Origin: Cryobacterium fucosi
GTDB lineage: Bacteria; Actinomycetota; Actinomycetes; Actinomycetales; Microbacteriaceae
NCBI RefSeq assembly: GCF_004403515.1
Contig: NZ_SOHH01000066.1
Span: forward strand, 47,453 to 111,452
DNA length: 64,000 nt
Direction: 5' to 3'
Shown here: one piece after another, positions 10,208-19,846 of the stretch
Layout of the letters: every line of letters begins with the position of its first letter
Numbering within the stretch: the stretch's first letter is position 1
Translations under genes and position numbers: made by a program
The notes under the pieces: generated by a model
Seen by the model: only the letters and a program-made list of their open reading frames with translations
Databases searched by the model: none
Told to the model about the DNA's origin: nothing

Positions 10208-10837
10208 TCAGTCGAGGGACTGGCTGCGCCACAGCCGGGCGCACGAGCCGAACTCCTGGGCCGTGGTGGAGAAGCGGAGGGCGCGGGTGGTGAGCTCGGT
10301 GGAACGCGCGGGCTCGGTGTTCTCATAGTCGTCGGCCACGCTCGTGCAGCCGATCGAGACGACCCGGCAGAAGGCCGCCGCGCGGTCCAGGGCCACGGCG
10401 AAGTCACCGGTGAACACGCCGCGGAGAATCTGGTCGGCCAGGGCGATGATCTCGGCGGGCCCCGTCGGGACCGCGACGCCGGCCACAACCGGGTCGATCG
10501 CCACGGTGACCTCGGTCCCGCGCTGGTAGAGCAGGGCGGTGCCCTGCGGGTCCTGGCGGATGAGGAGCCGCACCAGGTAGATCCGCCAGAGCGCCCCGGG
10601 GAGGCTTCGGGGGGTCGCGCTCGCCCACAGTTCGGCGACGGCGTCGATGCCGTGCTCGTCGGTGTAGGCGACCAGCCGGTCGACGACCGCGGGATCCGGG
10701 TCGTTGCGCACCCGGGCGAGGAGCGCGTGGGCCGTCTCGTGGGCGACCCGGCTGATCGAGGCCGGGTCGTCACCGCCCTGGAAGGACTCGAACTTGCTTC
10801 CCGAGAACTGGGTGGGCTTGTGAAAAGCGTCGGCCAT
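10208..10837 (-). CDS. Conserved actinobacterial protein of unknown function
   Basis: The 209-residue soluble protein is not assigned to a named family. The ATG at 10837 is preceded by AGGAGG and starts MADAFHKPTQFSG; 20 more upstream codons are open but lack a ribosome site. It has no signal peptide or membrane helix, and is mostly alpha-helical with an RVAHETAHALLARVR segment and a cysteine near position 149. Similar proteins in Microbacteriaceae are usually labelled hypothetical. It stands alone next to tRNA-Lys; no function is proposed. Confidence 0.75.
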   Translation of the reverse strand: MADAFHKPTQFSGSKFESFQGGDDPASISRVAHETAHALLARVRNDPDPAVVDRLVAYTDEHGIDAVAELWASATPRSLPGALWRIYLVRLLIRQDPQGTALLYQRGTEVTVAIDPVVAGVAVPTGPAEIIALADQILRGVFTGDFAVALDRAAAFCRVVSIGCTSVADDYENTEPARSTELTTRALRFSTTAQEFGSCARLWRSQSLD

Positions 10838-10945
10838 CTCATCCTCCTGCGGTTCAGATCGGCACCGCTGCCCCGACGTTCGCGGGACGCAGTTCAACGG
10901 TACCCAGAAAACCCGCGCGTGAATCCACGCTAGATTATTAACCGC

Positions 10946-11018
10946 GGGCCTCTAGCTCAGTTGGTAGAGCAAAGGACTTTTAATCCTTGGGTCGTCGGTT
11001 CGAGCCCGACGGGGCCCA
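10946..11018 (+). tRNA. tRNA-Lys (anticodon UUU)
   Basis: A complete 73-nt cloverleaf can be drawn: acceptor stem GGGCCTC/GGGGCCC with one T-G pair, D stem GCTC/GAGC, anticodon stem AAGGA/TCCTT around the loop CTTTTAA (anticodon TTT), and T stem GTCGG/CCGAC with loop TTCGAGC. The discriminator is A and no CCA is encoded, so CCA is added after transcription. A TAGATT hexamer at 10931-10936 is a plausible -10 element. Confidence 0.97.
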
Positions 11019-11072
11019 CTTGTGTCGCGGTCGGGGTGCGCGAACGCCGGATGCCACCGGCACCCGCGTGAA

Positions 11073-12353
11073 TCAGGCGTGGCTGGCCTGCCGGGCCAGC
11101 TCGCTCTGAACCGTGAGAGCGAGTTCGCGAAGCAGAACCAGGTTGACGTCCGCCTCCGCACGCGGCTCCGCCCCGAACACGCACAGGGCCCCGATCCGTT
11201 CGCCGGAGGGAGACTCGATCGGGAACCCGGCGTAGAACCGAACCTCCAGCCTGCCTGCGGCAGTCGGACCGGTGCGGAATCGTTCATCCGCCCGGGCGTC
11301 GGGGATGACCGTGGCTCCCGATTCCCTGATGACGAGGGTGCAGAATGAGTCGGCACGGGGCAACTCGCCGCGGTCGAGCCCTGCGGTGCACGACATCCTG
11401 ACCCGCTCGGCGCCTACGATGCTGAAGGATGCCCCGTCCGCGCCGAACGAGGTGAGCGCAAGCTCGACGATCGGGCCGAGGAGTGCCTGATAGTCCGGGT
11501 CGGGCCGGTCGAGTTCATCGACAGCGCGTTGCCGCCTCGCCTCGCTCCGCAGTGCGTCAGGCTCCGACGGATCGGCCTCCCCGCTCTCGTGCCGATGCAG
11601 CGCCGGATCGAGGGCGGGCGTCAGGACGGCGGCCAGCAACTCGGCCCACTGCTCGTACACCGGGGCCGCCCGGTAGTCCTGGTACTGACTGCGCTCCGGC
11701 AGATCGGGCGCGATCGACAGCAGAGTGGCGCGCTGCATCGGCGCGCACACCGCTCGGGTGATTCGGTTCAGGCGCTGCGCGTGCCGCTCGGCGAGCGTGC
11801 CCAGCACGGAGTCGAAGATCGGAATGGAACGGATGCCCGAGGCCTCGACGATGTAGACCTGCGTGGTCTGGGAGGTCGAGCGCTCCAGCCGTGCGAGCAG
11901 GTCGGCAACGGCGCGCCGCCACAGGCTCGTCGCCGTGTAGAAGACGGCGTCGCCGACGCCGAGGAACACGACGATCGCGTCGTAGCGGCAGAGCCTGGCC
12001 CCGTCGAGGGCGCCGACGGCCGACCCGATGAGCATCTGGGGGTCGGCAATGACGTCGACGTCCGCCACGCGGCCGGTCCGCCGGGTCAGCGCCCTGGCGA
12101 GTGCCCCCGGTACGCCCAGGTCGTGGCTGAGCACTCCCCAGCCGACCAGCGGCCCGCTGCCGAAAAGCAGCACCCGGTCGGAGTCGAGGCCGGCGGAGTG
12201 GGCCTGGGGCGCATCCGAGGGCCGGGGGATGTTCTCCAGGTCGCGGAAGTTCAGGATCACCCAGGCGCGCATCAGCGGCGCCAGCGCGAGTCGGAACGGA
12301 GCGGATGCCCAGCCGTCGAACGGGTGGGCCGGCCACCGAGTCATCTTCGCCAC
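11073..12353 (-). CDS. SGNH-hydrolase-like plus GAF domain protein (copy 1)
   Basis: The 426-residue protein joins an SGNH/GDSL-like region (roughly residues 50-240: VLLFGSGPLVGWGVLSHDLG, then DAIVVFLGVGDAV) to a C-terminal GAF domain (about 290-420: SFCTLVIRESGATVIPDARADERFR, then [22 protein letters not shown]). The SGNH catalytic residues look altered: the Gly-Asp-Ser block reads GSGP and the Gly-x-Asn block reads GVGD, so hydrolysis is doubtful. A paralogue with the same order lies at 14745-15974. The GTG at 12353 is chosen for its GGGGGA site; earlier starts are open. It may sense a ligand through GAF and have a degenerate enzymatic half. Confidence 0.7.
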   Translation of the reverse strand: MAKMTRWPAHPFDGWASAPFRLALAPLMRAWVILNFRDLENIPRPSDAPQAHSAGLDSDRVLLFGSGPLVGWGVLSHDLGVPGALARALTRRTGRVADVDVIADPQMLIGSAVGALDGARLCRYDAIVVFLGVGDAVFYTATSLWRRAVADLLARLERSTSQTTQVYIVEASGIRSIPIFDSVLGTLAERHAQRLNRITRAVCAPMQRATLLSIAPDLPERSQYQDYRAAPVYEQWAELLAAVLTPALDPALHRHESGEADPSEPDALRSEARRQRAVDELDRPDPDYQALLGPIVELALTSFGADGASFSIVGAERVRMSCTAGLDRGELPRADSFCTLVIRESGATVIPDARADERFRTGPTAAGRLEVRFYAGFPIESPSGERIGALCVFGAEPRAEADVNLVLLRELALTVQSELARQASHA

Positions 12354-12560
12354 TGAGCGTCCCCCGCCTCGGGCCTGTCCAGGCAGTCTGCCCATGTCGC
12401 AGTCAACCACTCGAGCCGCTCCCCCGCCAGCCCACCTTCGGGGAACGCGGACGGCCGGATTCCGGCCGGTCCCACTACGCTCGAGCTATCGACCAGATGG
12501 TTTCGACCCGGAACGGGCTGGGACGTGCTTCAGAACGACGAGACACGAGGAGAGGTCAGA

Positions 12561-12944
12561 ATGTCCAGAAAAGTGAAGTGGCTCGGCCAGCCCGACGCCG
12601 AAGACTTCCCGAAGGCGGCGAACTACCTGCATCTGCTGGTCAATGACGGCGCCGTCGATGCCACCGTCGGCGCGCTTGAAGCGGCCCCGCTCACGCACCA
12701 GAAGGCCAAGGACATCCTCCGGGCCAGCGGCCTGCCGCTGCTCGATGCCGCCGACCCGCACGTGGCCACCTACCTGAAACAGATTCGCGACGGCGTGAGA
12801 CTGTCGCCGATCCTGCTCGTGCGCGGCAATCTGCCCGCCGGGGTGCCCCTACACATCGCGGACGGCTACCACCGGGTGTGTGCCACGTACCTGACCGACG
12901 AGAACACCGACATCCCCGTGCGGCTCGCCGACCTGACGCTCTGA
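12561..12944 (+). CDS. Small ParB/sulfiredoxin-fold-like protein
   Basis: The 127-residue protein starts at an ATG after GAGGAGAGGT. Its C-terminal half reads LSPILLVRGNLP, then LHIADGYHRVCATYL, resembling the ParB/Srx-like fold with its characteristic D-G-x-H-R motif. The N-terminal half (KVKWLGQPDAEDFPKAANYL) is common to small hypothetical actinobacterial proteins. No DNA-binding helix-turn-helix is visible, so it is not a plasmid ParB. Nuclease, ATPase or binding activity cannot be decided. It lies 19 bp before the antiporter gene and could share its transcript. Confidence 0.65.
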   Translation: MSRKVKWLGQPDAEDFPKAANYLHLLVNDGAVDATVGALEAAPLTHQKAKDILRASGLPLLDAADPHVATYLKQIRDGVRLSPILLVRGNLPAGVPLHIADGYHRVCATYLTDENTDIPVRLADLTL

Positions 12945-12963
12945 ACATCGGAACCGGGCCGAG

Positions 12964-14136
12964 ATGACGTTCCAGACCCTGGCGATCATCTCCGTCGTCG
13001 CCCTGCTCGGGCCTCTGCTCGCCATTCCCCGCCGCTGGCGCCTGCCGGTGATGCTCGGACAGCTCCTGGCCGGGATCGTCGTCGGGCAGAGCGGCCTCCG
13101 GCTGGTGGACTCGACCGACCCCTCGATCACGCTGTTGGCCGACGTGGGATTCGCGTTGATGATGTTCGTCGCCGGAACCCACGTTCCGGTGCGGGACGGT
13201 CAGATCCGCTCGGCGCTCGGGAGGGGGGCGGCCAGGGCGACGGTCACCGCGCTGCTCGCCGCCGGGCTCGGGACGGGGATCGCCATGCTCTTCGGCATCA
13301 ACCACGCGCCGCTCTACATCGTGCTGCTCGCCTCGTCGTCGGCCGCCCTGGTGCTGCCGATCATCGACTCCCTGCGGCTGAAGGGGAGCCCTGTGCTCGA
13401 GGTCATCGCGCAGGTCGCCCTCGCCGACATCGCCGCGATCGTCGCCCTGCCGCTGGCGATCGACCCGCCCAACGCCGGACGGGCCGCGGTCGGCGCGGCC
13501 GCGGTGGCCGCCGCATCCGTGCTGCTGTATCTGGTGCTCTCCCGACTGGAGTCGACCGGGGCCCGGCTGCGGCTGCACCGTCTGTCGGAGTCCCGCAAGT
13601 TCGCGTTGGAACTGCGCATCCAGCTCGGGATCCTCTTCGCGATGGCGGCACTGGCCGTCTACAGCCACGTGTCGATCATGCTGGCCGGGTTCTCGTTCGG
13701 GCTGGCCGTCGCCGCCGTCGGCGAACCGAGACGATTGGCCAGGCAATTGTTCGCCATCGCCGACGGATTCCTCGGCCCTCTGTTCTTCGTCTGGCTCGGC
13801 GCCTCCCTCAACCTGCTCGACCTCCTGACCCGGCCGCAGATGATCCTGCTCGGCCTGGCGCTGGGGGTCGCCGCCATGCTGGCTCACGCCGTCACGCGCC
13901 TCCTCGGGCTGCCGCTGCCTCTCGGCCTGATGTCGGCCGCGCAACTCGGGGTGCCGGTGGCCGCGGTCACGATCGGAACCCAGTCGAAGCTGCTGCTGCC
14001 CGGCGAGGCCGCGGCACTGATCCTCGGAGCCCTGGTCACGATCGGGGTCTCCGCGATCGCGGGCGGGCGGTCGGTCACTCCCGCGGAGACGGAGCCGGTT
14101 TCCCCGTCGCGGACTCCGGAGGTCACGGCGCCCTGA
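12964..14136 (+). CDS. CPA2-family cation:proton antiporter (KefB/NapA-like)
   Basis: The 390-residue protein has about 11-12 membrane helices. It opens with LPVMLGQLLAGIVVGQSGLRL, then LADVGFALMMFVAGTHV, then ALADIAAIVALPLAID, the expected order for monovalent cation:proton antiporter-2 domains. No C-terminal TrkA/RCK domain is present; it ends in a short charged tail. It probably exchanges Na+ or K+ for H+ at the cytoplasmic membrane; the ion cannot be read from sequence. It follows the ParB-like gene closely in the same direction. Confidence 0.8.
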   Translation: MTFQTLAIISVVALLGPLLAIPRRWRLPVMLGQLLAGIVVGQSGLRLVDSTDPSITLLADVGFALMMFVAGTHVPVRDGQIRSALGRGAARATVTALLAAGLGTGIAMLFGINHAPLYIVLLASSSAALVLPIIDSLRLKGSPVLEVIAQVALADIAAIVALPLAIDPPNAGRAAVGAAAVAAASVLLYLVLSRLESTGARLRLHRLSESRKFALELRIQLGILFAMAALAVYSHVSIMLAGFSFGLAVAAVGEPRRLARQLFAIADGFLGPLFFVWLGASLNLLDLLTRPQMILLGLALGVAAMLAHAVTRLLGLPLPLGLMSAAQLGVPVAAVTIGTQSKLLLPGEAAALILGALVTIGVSAIAGGRSVTPAETEPVSPSRTPEVTAP

Positions 14137-14284
14137 CCTGCCGAGGCCGTATTCGCGGCTCAGGGAGCACAGCCTGAGGAATTCCCGGCGGGCGTACAGC
14201 GTTGATGCGGTCAGTGTTCGGGTTTCCCGCTCATACTGCAGAGCAGAACGGGCACGGCCCGGCGACGAACCAAGGAGGTCGCAC

Positions 14285-14737
14285 GTGGAAAGAGTGAATG
14301 AAGAGGTAGAGGTCAACACCGGAGTGATCGAGAAGTACCGGCGCCACGGCAACGGGCGTGGACTGGTCTCCCCCGCCGCCCGGGTGCACGCGAGCGCGTT
14401 CGTGTCGAGCACGGCCTATGTCGAAAGCGGCGCGCAGGTCAGCGCCGAGTCATGGATCGGACCGGGGAGCTGGATCGATCACGGGGCCGTCATCGGGTCG
14501 AAGGTCTTCGTCGGGCAGAACGTGCACGTGGGCGCGGACGCGCAGGTGGGAAACGGAGCCCGGCTGGGCAGTCATTCCCGAATCGGCCGGAACGCCCGCG
14601 TCCCGGCCGGCGCCGTTCTCGACCGGGACCTCCGGGTGCCGGACAACGCGGTGGCCGCCGTCACCGTGTCGCGCGCGGCCCACGCCGCGCGCCGACAGGC
14701 CGACCTGCCGGGGACCGGGCTCCGCTCGGCCGCCTGA
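14285..14737 (+). CDS. Hexapeptide-repeat (left-handed beta-helix) protein
   Basis: The 150-residue protein starts at a GTG 6 bp after AAGGAGG. From residue about 30 to 120 it is built of hexapeptide turns ([LIV]-G-x-x-x-x: ARVHASAFV, AQVSAESWIG, AVIGSKVFVG, AQVGNGARLG), so a short left-handed beta helix is clear. Acetyl/acyltransferases and gamma-carbonic anhydrases share this fold, but no catalytic histidine triad or acyltransferase tail is seen, and the protein is short. It may be a non-catalytic or partner-dependent member. It stands between the antiporter and the convergent SGNH/GAF copy 2. Confidence 0.7.
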   Translation: MERVNEEVEVNTGVIEKYRRHGNGRGLVSPAARVHASAFVSSTAYVESGAQVSAESWIGPGSWIDHGAVIGSKVFVGQNVHVGADAQVGNGARLGSHSRIGRNARVPAGAVLDRDLRVPDNAVAAVTVSRAAHAARRQADLPGTGLRSAA

Positions 14738-14744
14738 TCCGGCG

Positions 14745-15974
14745 TCAGGTGGGGCTCGGCGGATGCTGCAGCTCGCGCTGGACCATCAGCGCGAGCTCCC
14801 GCAGCAGGACCAGGTCCACCTCTCCGTCGGGGCGAGGCTCCGGGTCGAAGACGCAGAGAGCGCCGATCCGCTCCCCCGACGGGGATTCGATCGGGAACCC
14901 GGCGTAGAACCGGATGTGCGGCTCGCCGACGACGAGCGGGCTCTCCCGGAACCGATCGTCGAGCAGGGCGTCCGCGACCACCATCGGTTCCGGTCCCTGG
15001 ATCGTGACCGTGCAAAAGGAACTGCTCCGCGGCACCTCGTCGAGGTCGAGGGAGACCCTCGCCTTGTGCCATTGCCGGTCACGGTCGATCACGGTCACCG
15101 CCGCGGAACGGGTGCCGAACAGGATCCGGGCGATATCGGCGATGCGGTCGTACCGTTCCTCCGGCGCCGTGTCGAGGATGCCGAGCCGGTCGACCGCGTG
15201 CTGCCGCATGGCCTCGCGGGTGGCAGCATCCCTCAGGACAAGAGGGGTGCCCTCCTGGGCGAACGCAAAACGCTCCGTCTCCAACTCAGGCACCATCGAT
15301 GTCGCCAACAGTCCCGCCCAGTGGGCGTACACCTCCGGGGAACGATAGCGATCAGAGGTGGGCGGCGGCGCACCGTCGAAGGGCACGAAGGTGGCGCGCG
15401 GGACCTCGGCGCAGATCGCGGCCGTGAACCGGTTGAGCCCACGGGCGTGACCGTTGGCCACGTCGCCGAGCGGGCTGTCGAAGATCGGTATCGACCGGAT
15501 CGGCTGGACTCCGGCAACGAAAACCCGGGTGCTGCCCGAGGAACTCCGGACCAGCTGGTGCAGAAGCCTGCCCAGCTCGAGCCGCCACACCCGTTCGGAC
15601 GCCAGGGTGACAGACTCGTTCACGCCCAGGGTGACGACGATCGCGTCGAACCGCGTCAGCCTCAGGTCGCCGAGTTCGGCGAGTGCCGTGACCGACGTCA
15701 TCCGGGGCCGGGCGACAACGTCGACGTCGACTCCTCGCCCGGTTCGCGCCGAGATCGCGCGCGCCAGCGCCCCGGGCAGGGCGAGGTCGTGGCTCATCAC
15801 GCCACGGCCGACCGCCGGCCCGGAGCCGAAGATGAGGACGCGGTCGGAGTCGACGCCGGCTGAGTGCGCTTGCGGGGCATCCGTGGGCATCGGGATGTTG
15901 CTGAACTCCCGCTCGGCGGCCATCGCCCACGCGCGCATCGTCGGCGCCAGCGACCTGCGGATGAGTTCGTGCAC
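14745..15974 (-). CDS. SGNH-hydrolase-like plus GAF domain protein (copy 2)
   Basis: A 409-residue paralogue of the protein at 11073-12353. Both share [15 protein letters not shown] at the start, the FGSGP block, IRSIPIFDS in the middle and a GAF domain with [22 protein letters not shown] at the end. Here the SGNH block III reads LGVNES, keeping the asparagine that copy 1 lost, while the Gly-Asp-Ser block again reads GSGP. The GAF part also has [15 protein letters not shown], typical of GAF domains in signalling enzymes. The GTG at 15974 is favoured by AGAGGA upstream. Membrane helices are absent. The two copies flank four unrelated genes, which suggests duplication and insertion or rearrangement. 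Confidence 0.7.
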   Translation of the reverse strand: MHELIRRSLAPTMRAWAMAAEREFSNIPMPTDAPQAHSAGVDSDRVLIFGSGPAVGRGVMSHDLALPGALARAISARTGRGVDVDVVARPRMTSVTALAELGDLRLTRFDAIVVTLGVNESVTLASERVWRLELGRLLHQLVRSSSGSTRVFVAGVQPIRSIPIFDSPLGDVANGHARGLNRFTAAICAEVPRATFVPFDGAPPPTSDRYRSPEVYAHWAGLLATSMVPELETERFAFAQEGTPLVLRDAATREAMRQHAVDRLGILDTAPEERYDRIADIARILFGTRSAAVTVIDRDRQWHKARVSLDLDEVPRSSSFCTVTIQGPEPMVVADALLDDRFRESPLVVGEPHIRFYAGFPIESPSGERIGALCVFDPEPRPDGEVDLVLLRELALMVQRELQHPPSPT

Positions 15975-16103
15975 CGAGTCCTCTTGCGGGTCAACACACG
16001 AGGGAGGTCCACGCGGGTTGGCCCAGTATCCCCCATCGGACGAAATTGTATGCAATTTGTGGCGAGTGTCGCCGCCGGCAGGCCCGGCCCAGTTCAGTTC
16101 AGA

Positions 16104-17393
16104 TCAGATCAGGGACACGACGGCTTGCGCGGCCGCGAAGATGGCCAGTCCGGCGAGGGCACCGACGACCGTGCCGTTGATGCGGATGAACTGCAGGTCC
16201 TTGCCGACCTGCAACTCGATCTTCTCCGAGGTCTCGGTCGCGTCCCACCGTTCGACGGTCTCGGTGATGACACCGGCGATCTCGTGCCGGTAGCTGCGCA
16301 CGAGGTGGCTGGCCGAGTCGGCCAGCCACCGGTTGATCCTCGCGCCGAGGGCGCCGTCGCTCTGCAGCCGCGCGCCGACCTCGATCACGGTCGAGCGGAT
16401 GCCGGCGCGAAGCGCGCTCGCCGGGTCACCGAGGGAGTCGGCCAGGGAGGCCTTGACCGACTCCCACGTTTCCCCGGCGAATTCGCGCAACCGGGCGCTG
16501 TCGAGCAGCTCGAGCTTGAGCGTCTCCACCCGCGTGATCATGGCGGGATCGTGCTGCAGGTCAGCCGTGAGTTCGACGAGGTAGCGGTCGATGGCGCCCC
16601 GCAGCGGATGGGCGGCATCCGTGCGGACAGCGTCGAGGAAGGCGAGCACCTCCCGGTGGGCCTTGTCGTCGACGAGCTTGTCGACGAAACCGGGCAGCCA
16701 GCCCGGCAGGCGCTGCGACACGGCCCGGCCGAAGGCCTCAGGGTGCGCGACCAGCCAGCCCTGGGCGCGCTCCAGCAGCAGATCCACGACGGCGTGCTGC
16801 TGCCCGGACTCGACCAGGCGTTCACCGACCCGCCCGATCGGAGGTGCCCAATCGGCCTGCAGAAGGTGTTCGCGGGCGACGGTCTCGATCAGGTCCTTGA
16901 TGGCGTCGTCGCTGAGCAGTTCGAGCAGCCCGGTGCCGGCCACCGCGACCTCCTGGGTCAGCCGGGCTGCGTTATCCGGTGACGTCAGCCACGCGCCCAA
17001 CCTCCGGGACACGCCCATCGACTCGAGTTTGCCGCGCACGACGGCCTCGGAGAGGAAGTTCGTCTCGACGAACTCACCCAGGCTCGCGCCGATCTCGTCC
17101 TTGCGGCTGGCGATGATGTTCGTGTGCGGGATCCGCAGTCCCAGCGGGTATCGGAACAGGGCGGTCACCGCGAACCAGTCCGCCAGCGCGCCGACCATGC
17201 CGCCCTCCGCGGCCGCGCGCACGTATTGCAGCGCCGGGTAGCGGTCCTGAAGCGCGAAGGCCACGGCGAAGACGACCGCCATGAGAAGGAGCAGGCCCAC
17301 CGCGAGCCGTTTCATCCGCACGAGGGCCGTCAGGCGGGCGGCATCCGACGGGCTCAGGCGTGGTGGCGCCGGCGCCAGGGCGTGTTCGGTCAT
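16104..17393 (-). CDS. DUF445 family membrane protein
   Basis: The 429-residue protein has one N-terminal membrane helix (MKRLAVGLLLLMAVVFAVAFAL, written here as motif MKRLAVGLL...VAFAL) followed by the DUF445 hallmark EGGMVGALADWFAVTALFR and RIPHTNIIASRKDEIGASLG. A long alpha-helical middle and a final C-terminal membrane helix complete it. The family is widespread but its role is not established. The ATG at 17393 sits after GGGGAGG; twenty further codons are open upstream. It is monocistronic. Confidence 0.85.
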   Translation of the reverse strand: MTEHALAPAPPRLSPSDAARLTALVRMKRLAVGLLLLMAVVFAVAFALQDRYPALQYVRAAAEGGMVGALADWFAVTALFRYPLGLRIPHTNIIASRKDEIGASLGEFVETNFLSEAVVRGKLESMGVSRRLGAWLTSPDNAARLTQEVAVAGTGLLELLSDDAIKDLIETVAREHLLQADWAPPIGRVGERLVESGQQHAVVDLLLERAQGWLVAHPEAFGRAVSQRLPGWLPGFVDKLVDDKAHREVLAFLDAVRTDAAHPLRGAIDRYLVELTADLQHDPAMITRVETLKLELLDSARLREFAGETWESVKASLADSLGDPASALRAGIRSTVIEVGARLQSDGALGARINRWLADSASHLVRSYRHEIAGVITETVERWDATETSEKIELQVGKDLQFIRINGTVVGALAGLAIFAAAQAVVSLI

Positions 17394-17510
17394 CTGTGTT
17401 CCTCCCCGTCGCGTTGCTGCCGGTCTGGCCATCGTCCCAGCCTGCCCGATCAACCCCAGACTGCGAAACCGGCGGTCGGTTCACTCCGGCCGGGCCCGTC
17501 GGAGCCCGCC

Positions 17511-17551
17511 CGAGCCCGCCCGAGCCCGTCGAGCCCGTCGAGCCCGTCGAG
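17511..17551 (+). repeat. Short GAGCCCGTC-type tandem repeat
   Basis: A run of near-identical 9-10-bp units (CGAGCCCGCC, then CGAGCCCGT repeated) lies in the gene-free interval before the DUF445 gene. It reads like slipped-strand expansion. It is followed within 10 bp by an inverted repeat and within 120 bp by a 14-bp tandem array. No coding sense is seen. Confidence 0.6.
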
Positions 17552-17558
17552 TGTGTTC

Positions 17559-17636
17559 CGAATTCAGGAGAACAGTCCCGATTCGAGGCGGCGGCGGGCA
17601 TCCGTCGCACTGTTCCGGGCTCTACACCTGAATTCG
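17559..17636. repeat. Intergenic inverted repeat with nested arms
   Basis: CGAATTCAGG at 17559-17568 is repeated in inverse as CCTGAATTCG at 17627-17636. Inside it AACAGT (17572-17577) pairs with ACTGTT (17609-17614). It could be a REP-like intergenic palindrome or, on the minus strand, a terminator for the amine oxidase gene; no T-run is present. Confidence 0.5.
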
Positions 17637-17670
17637 GGACGAAAACCTCATGGACAGACCCACCCGCCGG

Positions 17671-17726
17671 AGGGTCGACTTCTGAGGGTCGACTTCTGAG
17701 GGTCGACTTCTGAGGGTCGACTTCTG
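17671..17726. repeat. Perfect 14-bp tandem repeat, four copies
   Basis: The unit AGGGTCGACTTCTG occurs four times without change. Each copy contains a GTCGAC palindrome. The array lies just beyond the 3' end of the amine oxidase gene. It is a typical variable-number tandem repeat; no function is evident. Confidence 0.9.
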
Positions 17727-17749
17727 AGACAGGAACAGGCTACCGATGG

Positions 17750-19693
17750 TCAGCGGTGGCAGTGGTCCTCGCCCGCGGCGGCCGGGGTGCTCGCCGGCAC
17801 GTCGAGCACCGGGCTGCGGTCGAAGAAGCCCTCCGGCTTGAGCTTGAACCCGGCTGTGTCGACCGGCATGATCGGCCAGTCTTCGATCCGCGGGTAGTGG
17901 GTGAGACCGAAGGTGTGCCACAGCACGATGTCCTGCCCGTCCAGGTCACGATCCGCCGCCATGTAGGCGGGAAGGCCGGCGCCACCCGCGTGCTGGTTGA
18001 CGAAGTCCCCGGTGGGGTAGCGCTCGTCCTCGGCGAAACGGGTGACCCACAGGTCCCTGGTCGCGAACGCCGCCCGGCGCGCCACCGACGAGTCCTCGTC
18101 CGCGAGCAGGGTCGGCTGCCCCTGGGGGTAGAGCTTGTAGCCGACCGGCTCGCCGAGGCGGTTGAGCACGTTCGGGTTCGAGACGAGCCAGGTGCGGCCT
18201 CGGCGCATCTCGGCCTCGCGCACCCCGTCGGCCTCGCTGGCCAGCACCGTGCGCTTGCGGCTGAAGGCGTTCCCGCGTTCGTTGCCGACTCCCATCGGCA
18301 CGCGCACCGCCTCCTCTTCTTCCACCCGGTTGGTCAGGCCATCGACGGCCATGTCCAGCCGGGCGCTGAACAGGTGCTGGTGGAACGGGGCGCCGAGCCC
18401 CGGGGCCAGCTCGGAGGCATACGGGTAGCCCTTGCCCGGGTACGCGCTGGTGAAGACGATGCCGGTGGCCTTCGCCTCGAACTCGATGGTGCCGTCGAGG
18501 TAGAGGTACCAGTAGAAGCCGTAGTCATAGTTCCCGATGGTCGTGAAGAAGGAGATCACCAGGCGACGGTTGCGGCGGGTGTACTCGATTCCGGTCCAGA
18601 GATCGCTGTGCTTGGCGAGGATGCTCCAGTCCTCCTCGTGCATGCAGATTCCGTTGCGGATCTCCCGGGGGTTGCCGAAGCCGTCCGTGATGACGGGGCT
18701 GAGGTAGGTGATCTCCCCGAGGCAGTCGCAGCCGAGCTCGAGCGAATTGGCGTACTGGCCGACCAGGTACTCACCGGTGTCGAAGTAGTTCTGCCAGGAC
18801 CGCACGGGCGACGGGTCGCCGTAGGGCACGACCATCTCCGCGATCGACGCCCGGCGGATGATCGACCGGCGCACCCCGGCGTCATCGAAGCCGATGTTGT
18901 GCAGCACGACGCCCTCGCGCACGTCGAAGCCCACATCGAGGCTCCATTTCTCCCACTCGACGTGGTTTCCGCCGGTGACGGTGAAACTCGGGCCTTCCGG
19001 CTGGGTGATCTCGATCGGCTTGAGCGTCTCGCGCAGCGGACCGGTGAGCGCGGGGTCGGTGTAGTTGCCGTGCTCGGCGGGGATCGGCACCACGCCGTAG
19101 TCGATGACCTGGTCCACGGTCTTGCTCACGATGTCGACGTAGGCGACCAGGCCGTCGATCGGGTGCGCCCACGGGCTGTCCTCCGGGAACTGCTGCACGA
19201 AGGCGAGTCCGCGCAGGATGCGACGGCCCTTCTCCTCCGGATACTCGAACACGCCGGCCGACAGCGGGGCGACCCGCACGGTGGCGACGTCCAGCCCGCG
19301 CGCGGCGAGCGCGGCCAGCCAGCGCGCGTCGTTAGCGAGGAGCTCCTCGACCGCGCCGAATTCCTCCTCGAGCACGGGCAGCTCCCCCGTGACCGCGGTG
19401 TCGAGCTCGATCACGGATTCGACGGCCCGCCGGGTCGCCGAGACCGTGACGTCCCGGGGTGCGGCGCCGGAGATGTCGTGCAGGAACGCCCGGAAGCGCC
19501 GGTTCGGCTCGCCGGACTCGGCTCCGCGCGGAGGGTCGAGCAGGCCCAGGTAGGCCACCCGCACGCTCTCGCCGAGCAGGCCGGCCTCGCCCAGGATGTC
19601 CCGGACCGACTCGAGTTCGGCGGCCGTGGTCAGCGCGTGCGCACCGTTCAGGGGAGGCAAGGCCGTGGTGGGGTCGGTGGAGGCGAGTGTCAT
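17750..19693 (-). CDS. Copper-containing primary amine oxidase
   Basis: The 647-residue protein is a copper amine oxidase close in length to the Arthrobacter enzymes. The tyrosine that becomes topaquinone is Y389 in TIGNYDYG; the catalytic-base region is NYFDTGEYL; copper ligands are the H-x-H of PFHQHLF and a C-terminal histidine in [18 protein letters not shown]. It deaminates primary amines to aldehyde, ammonia and H2O2. No signal peptide is seen, so it is cytoplasmic. The ATG at 19693 follows AAAGGG. It is divergent from a TetR regulator and next to a FeaR-like activator and an amine/amino-acid permease, which suggests an aromatic or biogenic amine substrate such as tyramine or phenylethylamine (inference). 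Confidence 0.93.
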   Translation of the reverse strand: MTLASTDPTTALPPLNGAHALTTAAELESVRDILGEAGLLGESVRVAYLGLLDPPRGAESGEPNRRFRAFLHDISGAAPRDVTVSATRRAVESVIELDTAVTGELPVLEEEFGAVEELLANDARWLAALAARGLDVATVRVAPLSAGVFEYPEEKGRRILRGLAFVQQFPEDSPWAHPIDGLVAYVDIVSKTVDQVIDYGVVPIPAEHGNYTDPALTGPLRETLKPIEITQPEGPSFTVTGGNHVEWEKWSLDVGFDVREGVVLHNIGFDDAGVRRSIIRRASIAEMVVPYGDPSPVRSWQNYFDTGEYLVGQYANSLELGCDCLGEITYLSPVITDGFGNPREIRNGICMHEEDWSILAKHSDLWTGIEYTRRNRRLVISFFTTIGNYDYGFYWYLYLDGTIEFEAKATGIVFTSAYPGKGYPYASELAPGLGAPFHQHLFSARLDMAVDGLTNRVEEEEAVRVPMGVGNERGNAFSRKRTVLASEADGVREAEMRRGRTWLVSNPNVLNRLGEPVGYKLYPQGQPTLLADEDSSVARRAAFATRDLWVTRFAEDERYPTGDFVNQHAGGAGLPAYMAADRDLDGQDIVLWHTFGLTHYPRIEDWPIMPVDTAGFKLKPEGFFDRSPVLDVPASTPAAAGEDHCHR

Positions 19694-19743
19694 GGGAACC
19701 CTTTCGAGGTTGTGGGCCGGGCAGGTGGATGCGCCGGGCATCC

Positions 19744-19761
19744 AAATGCGTCACTGCATTT
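19744..19761. promoter_or_regulatory. Palindromic operator candidate between amine oxidase and tetR
   Basis: AAATGC-GTCACT-GCATTT is an inverted repeat with 6-bp arms and a 6-bp centre, in an AT-rich stretch between the divergent genes. It lies 50 bp from the oxidase start and is the best visible operator for the adjacent TetR regulator. Assignment is inferred from position. Confidence 0.5.
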
Positions 19762-19846
19762 ATTTCCTATGGTTGTAGAAGAATAAGGCTCACTATGCTC
19801 GGGGGCAAGGGTCAATTCCTGCGAGTTCTGTCCGAGAGGGGGAAGC

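Noticed and set aside
10946..11018. tRNA-Lys as an integration site
   Set aside because: No integrase gene, no duplicated tRNA 3' end and no change in composition are seen next to it.
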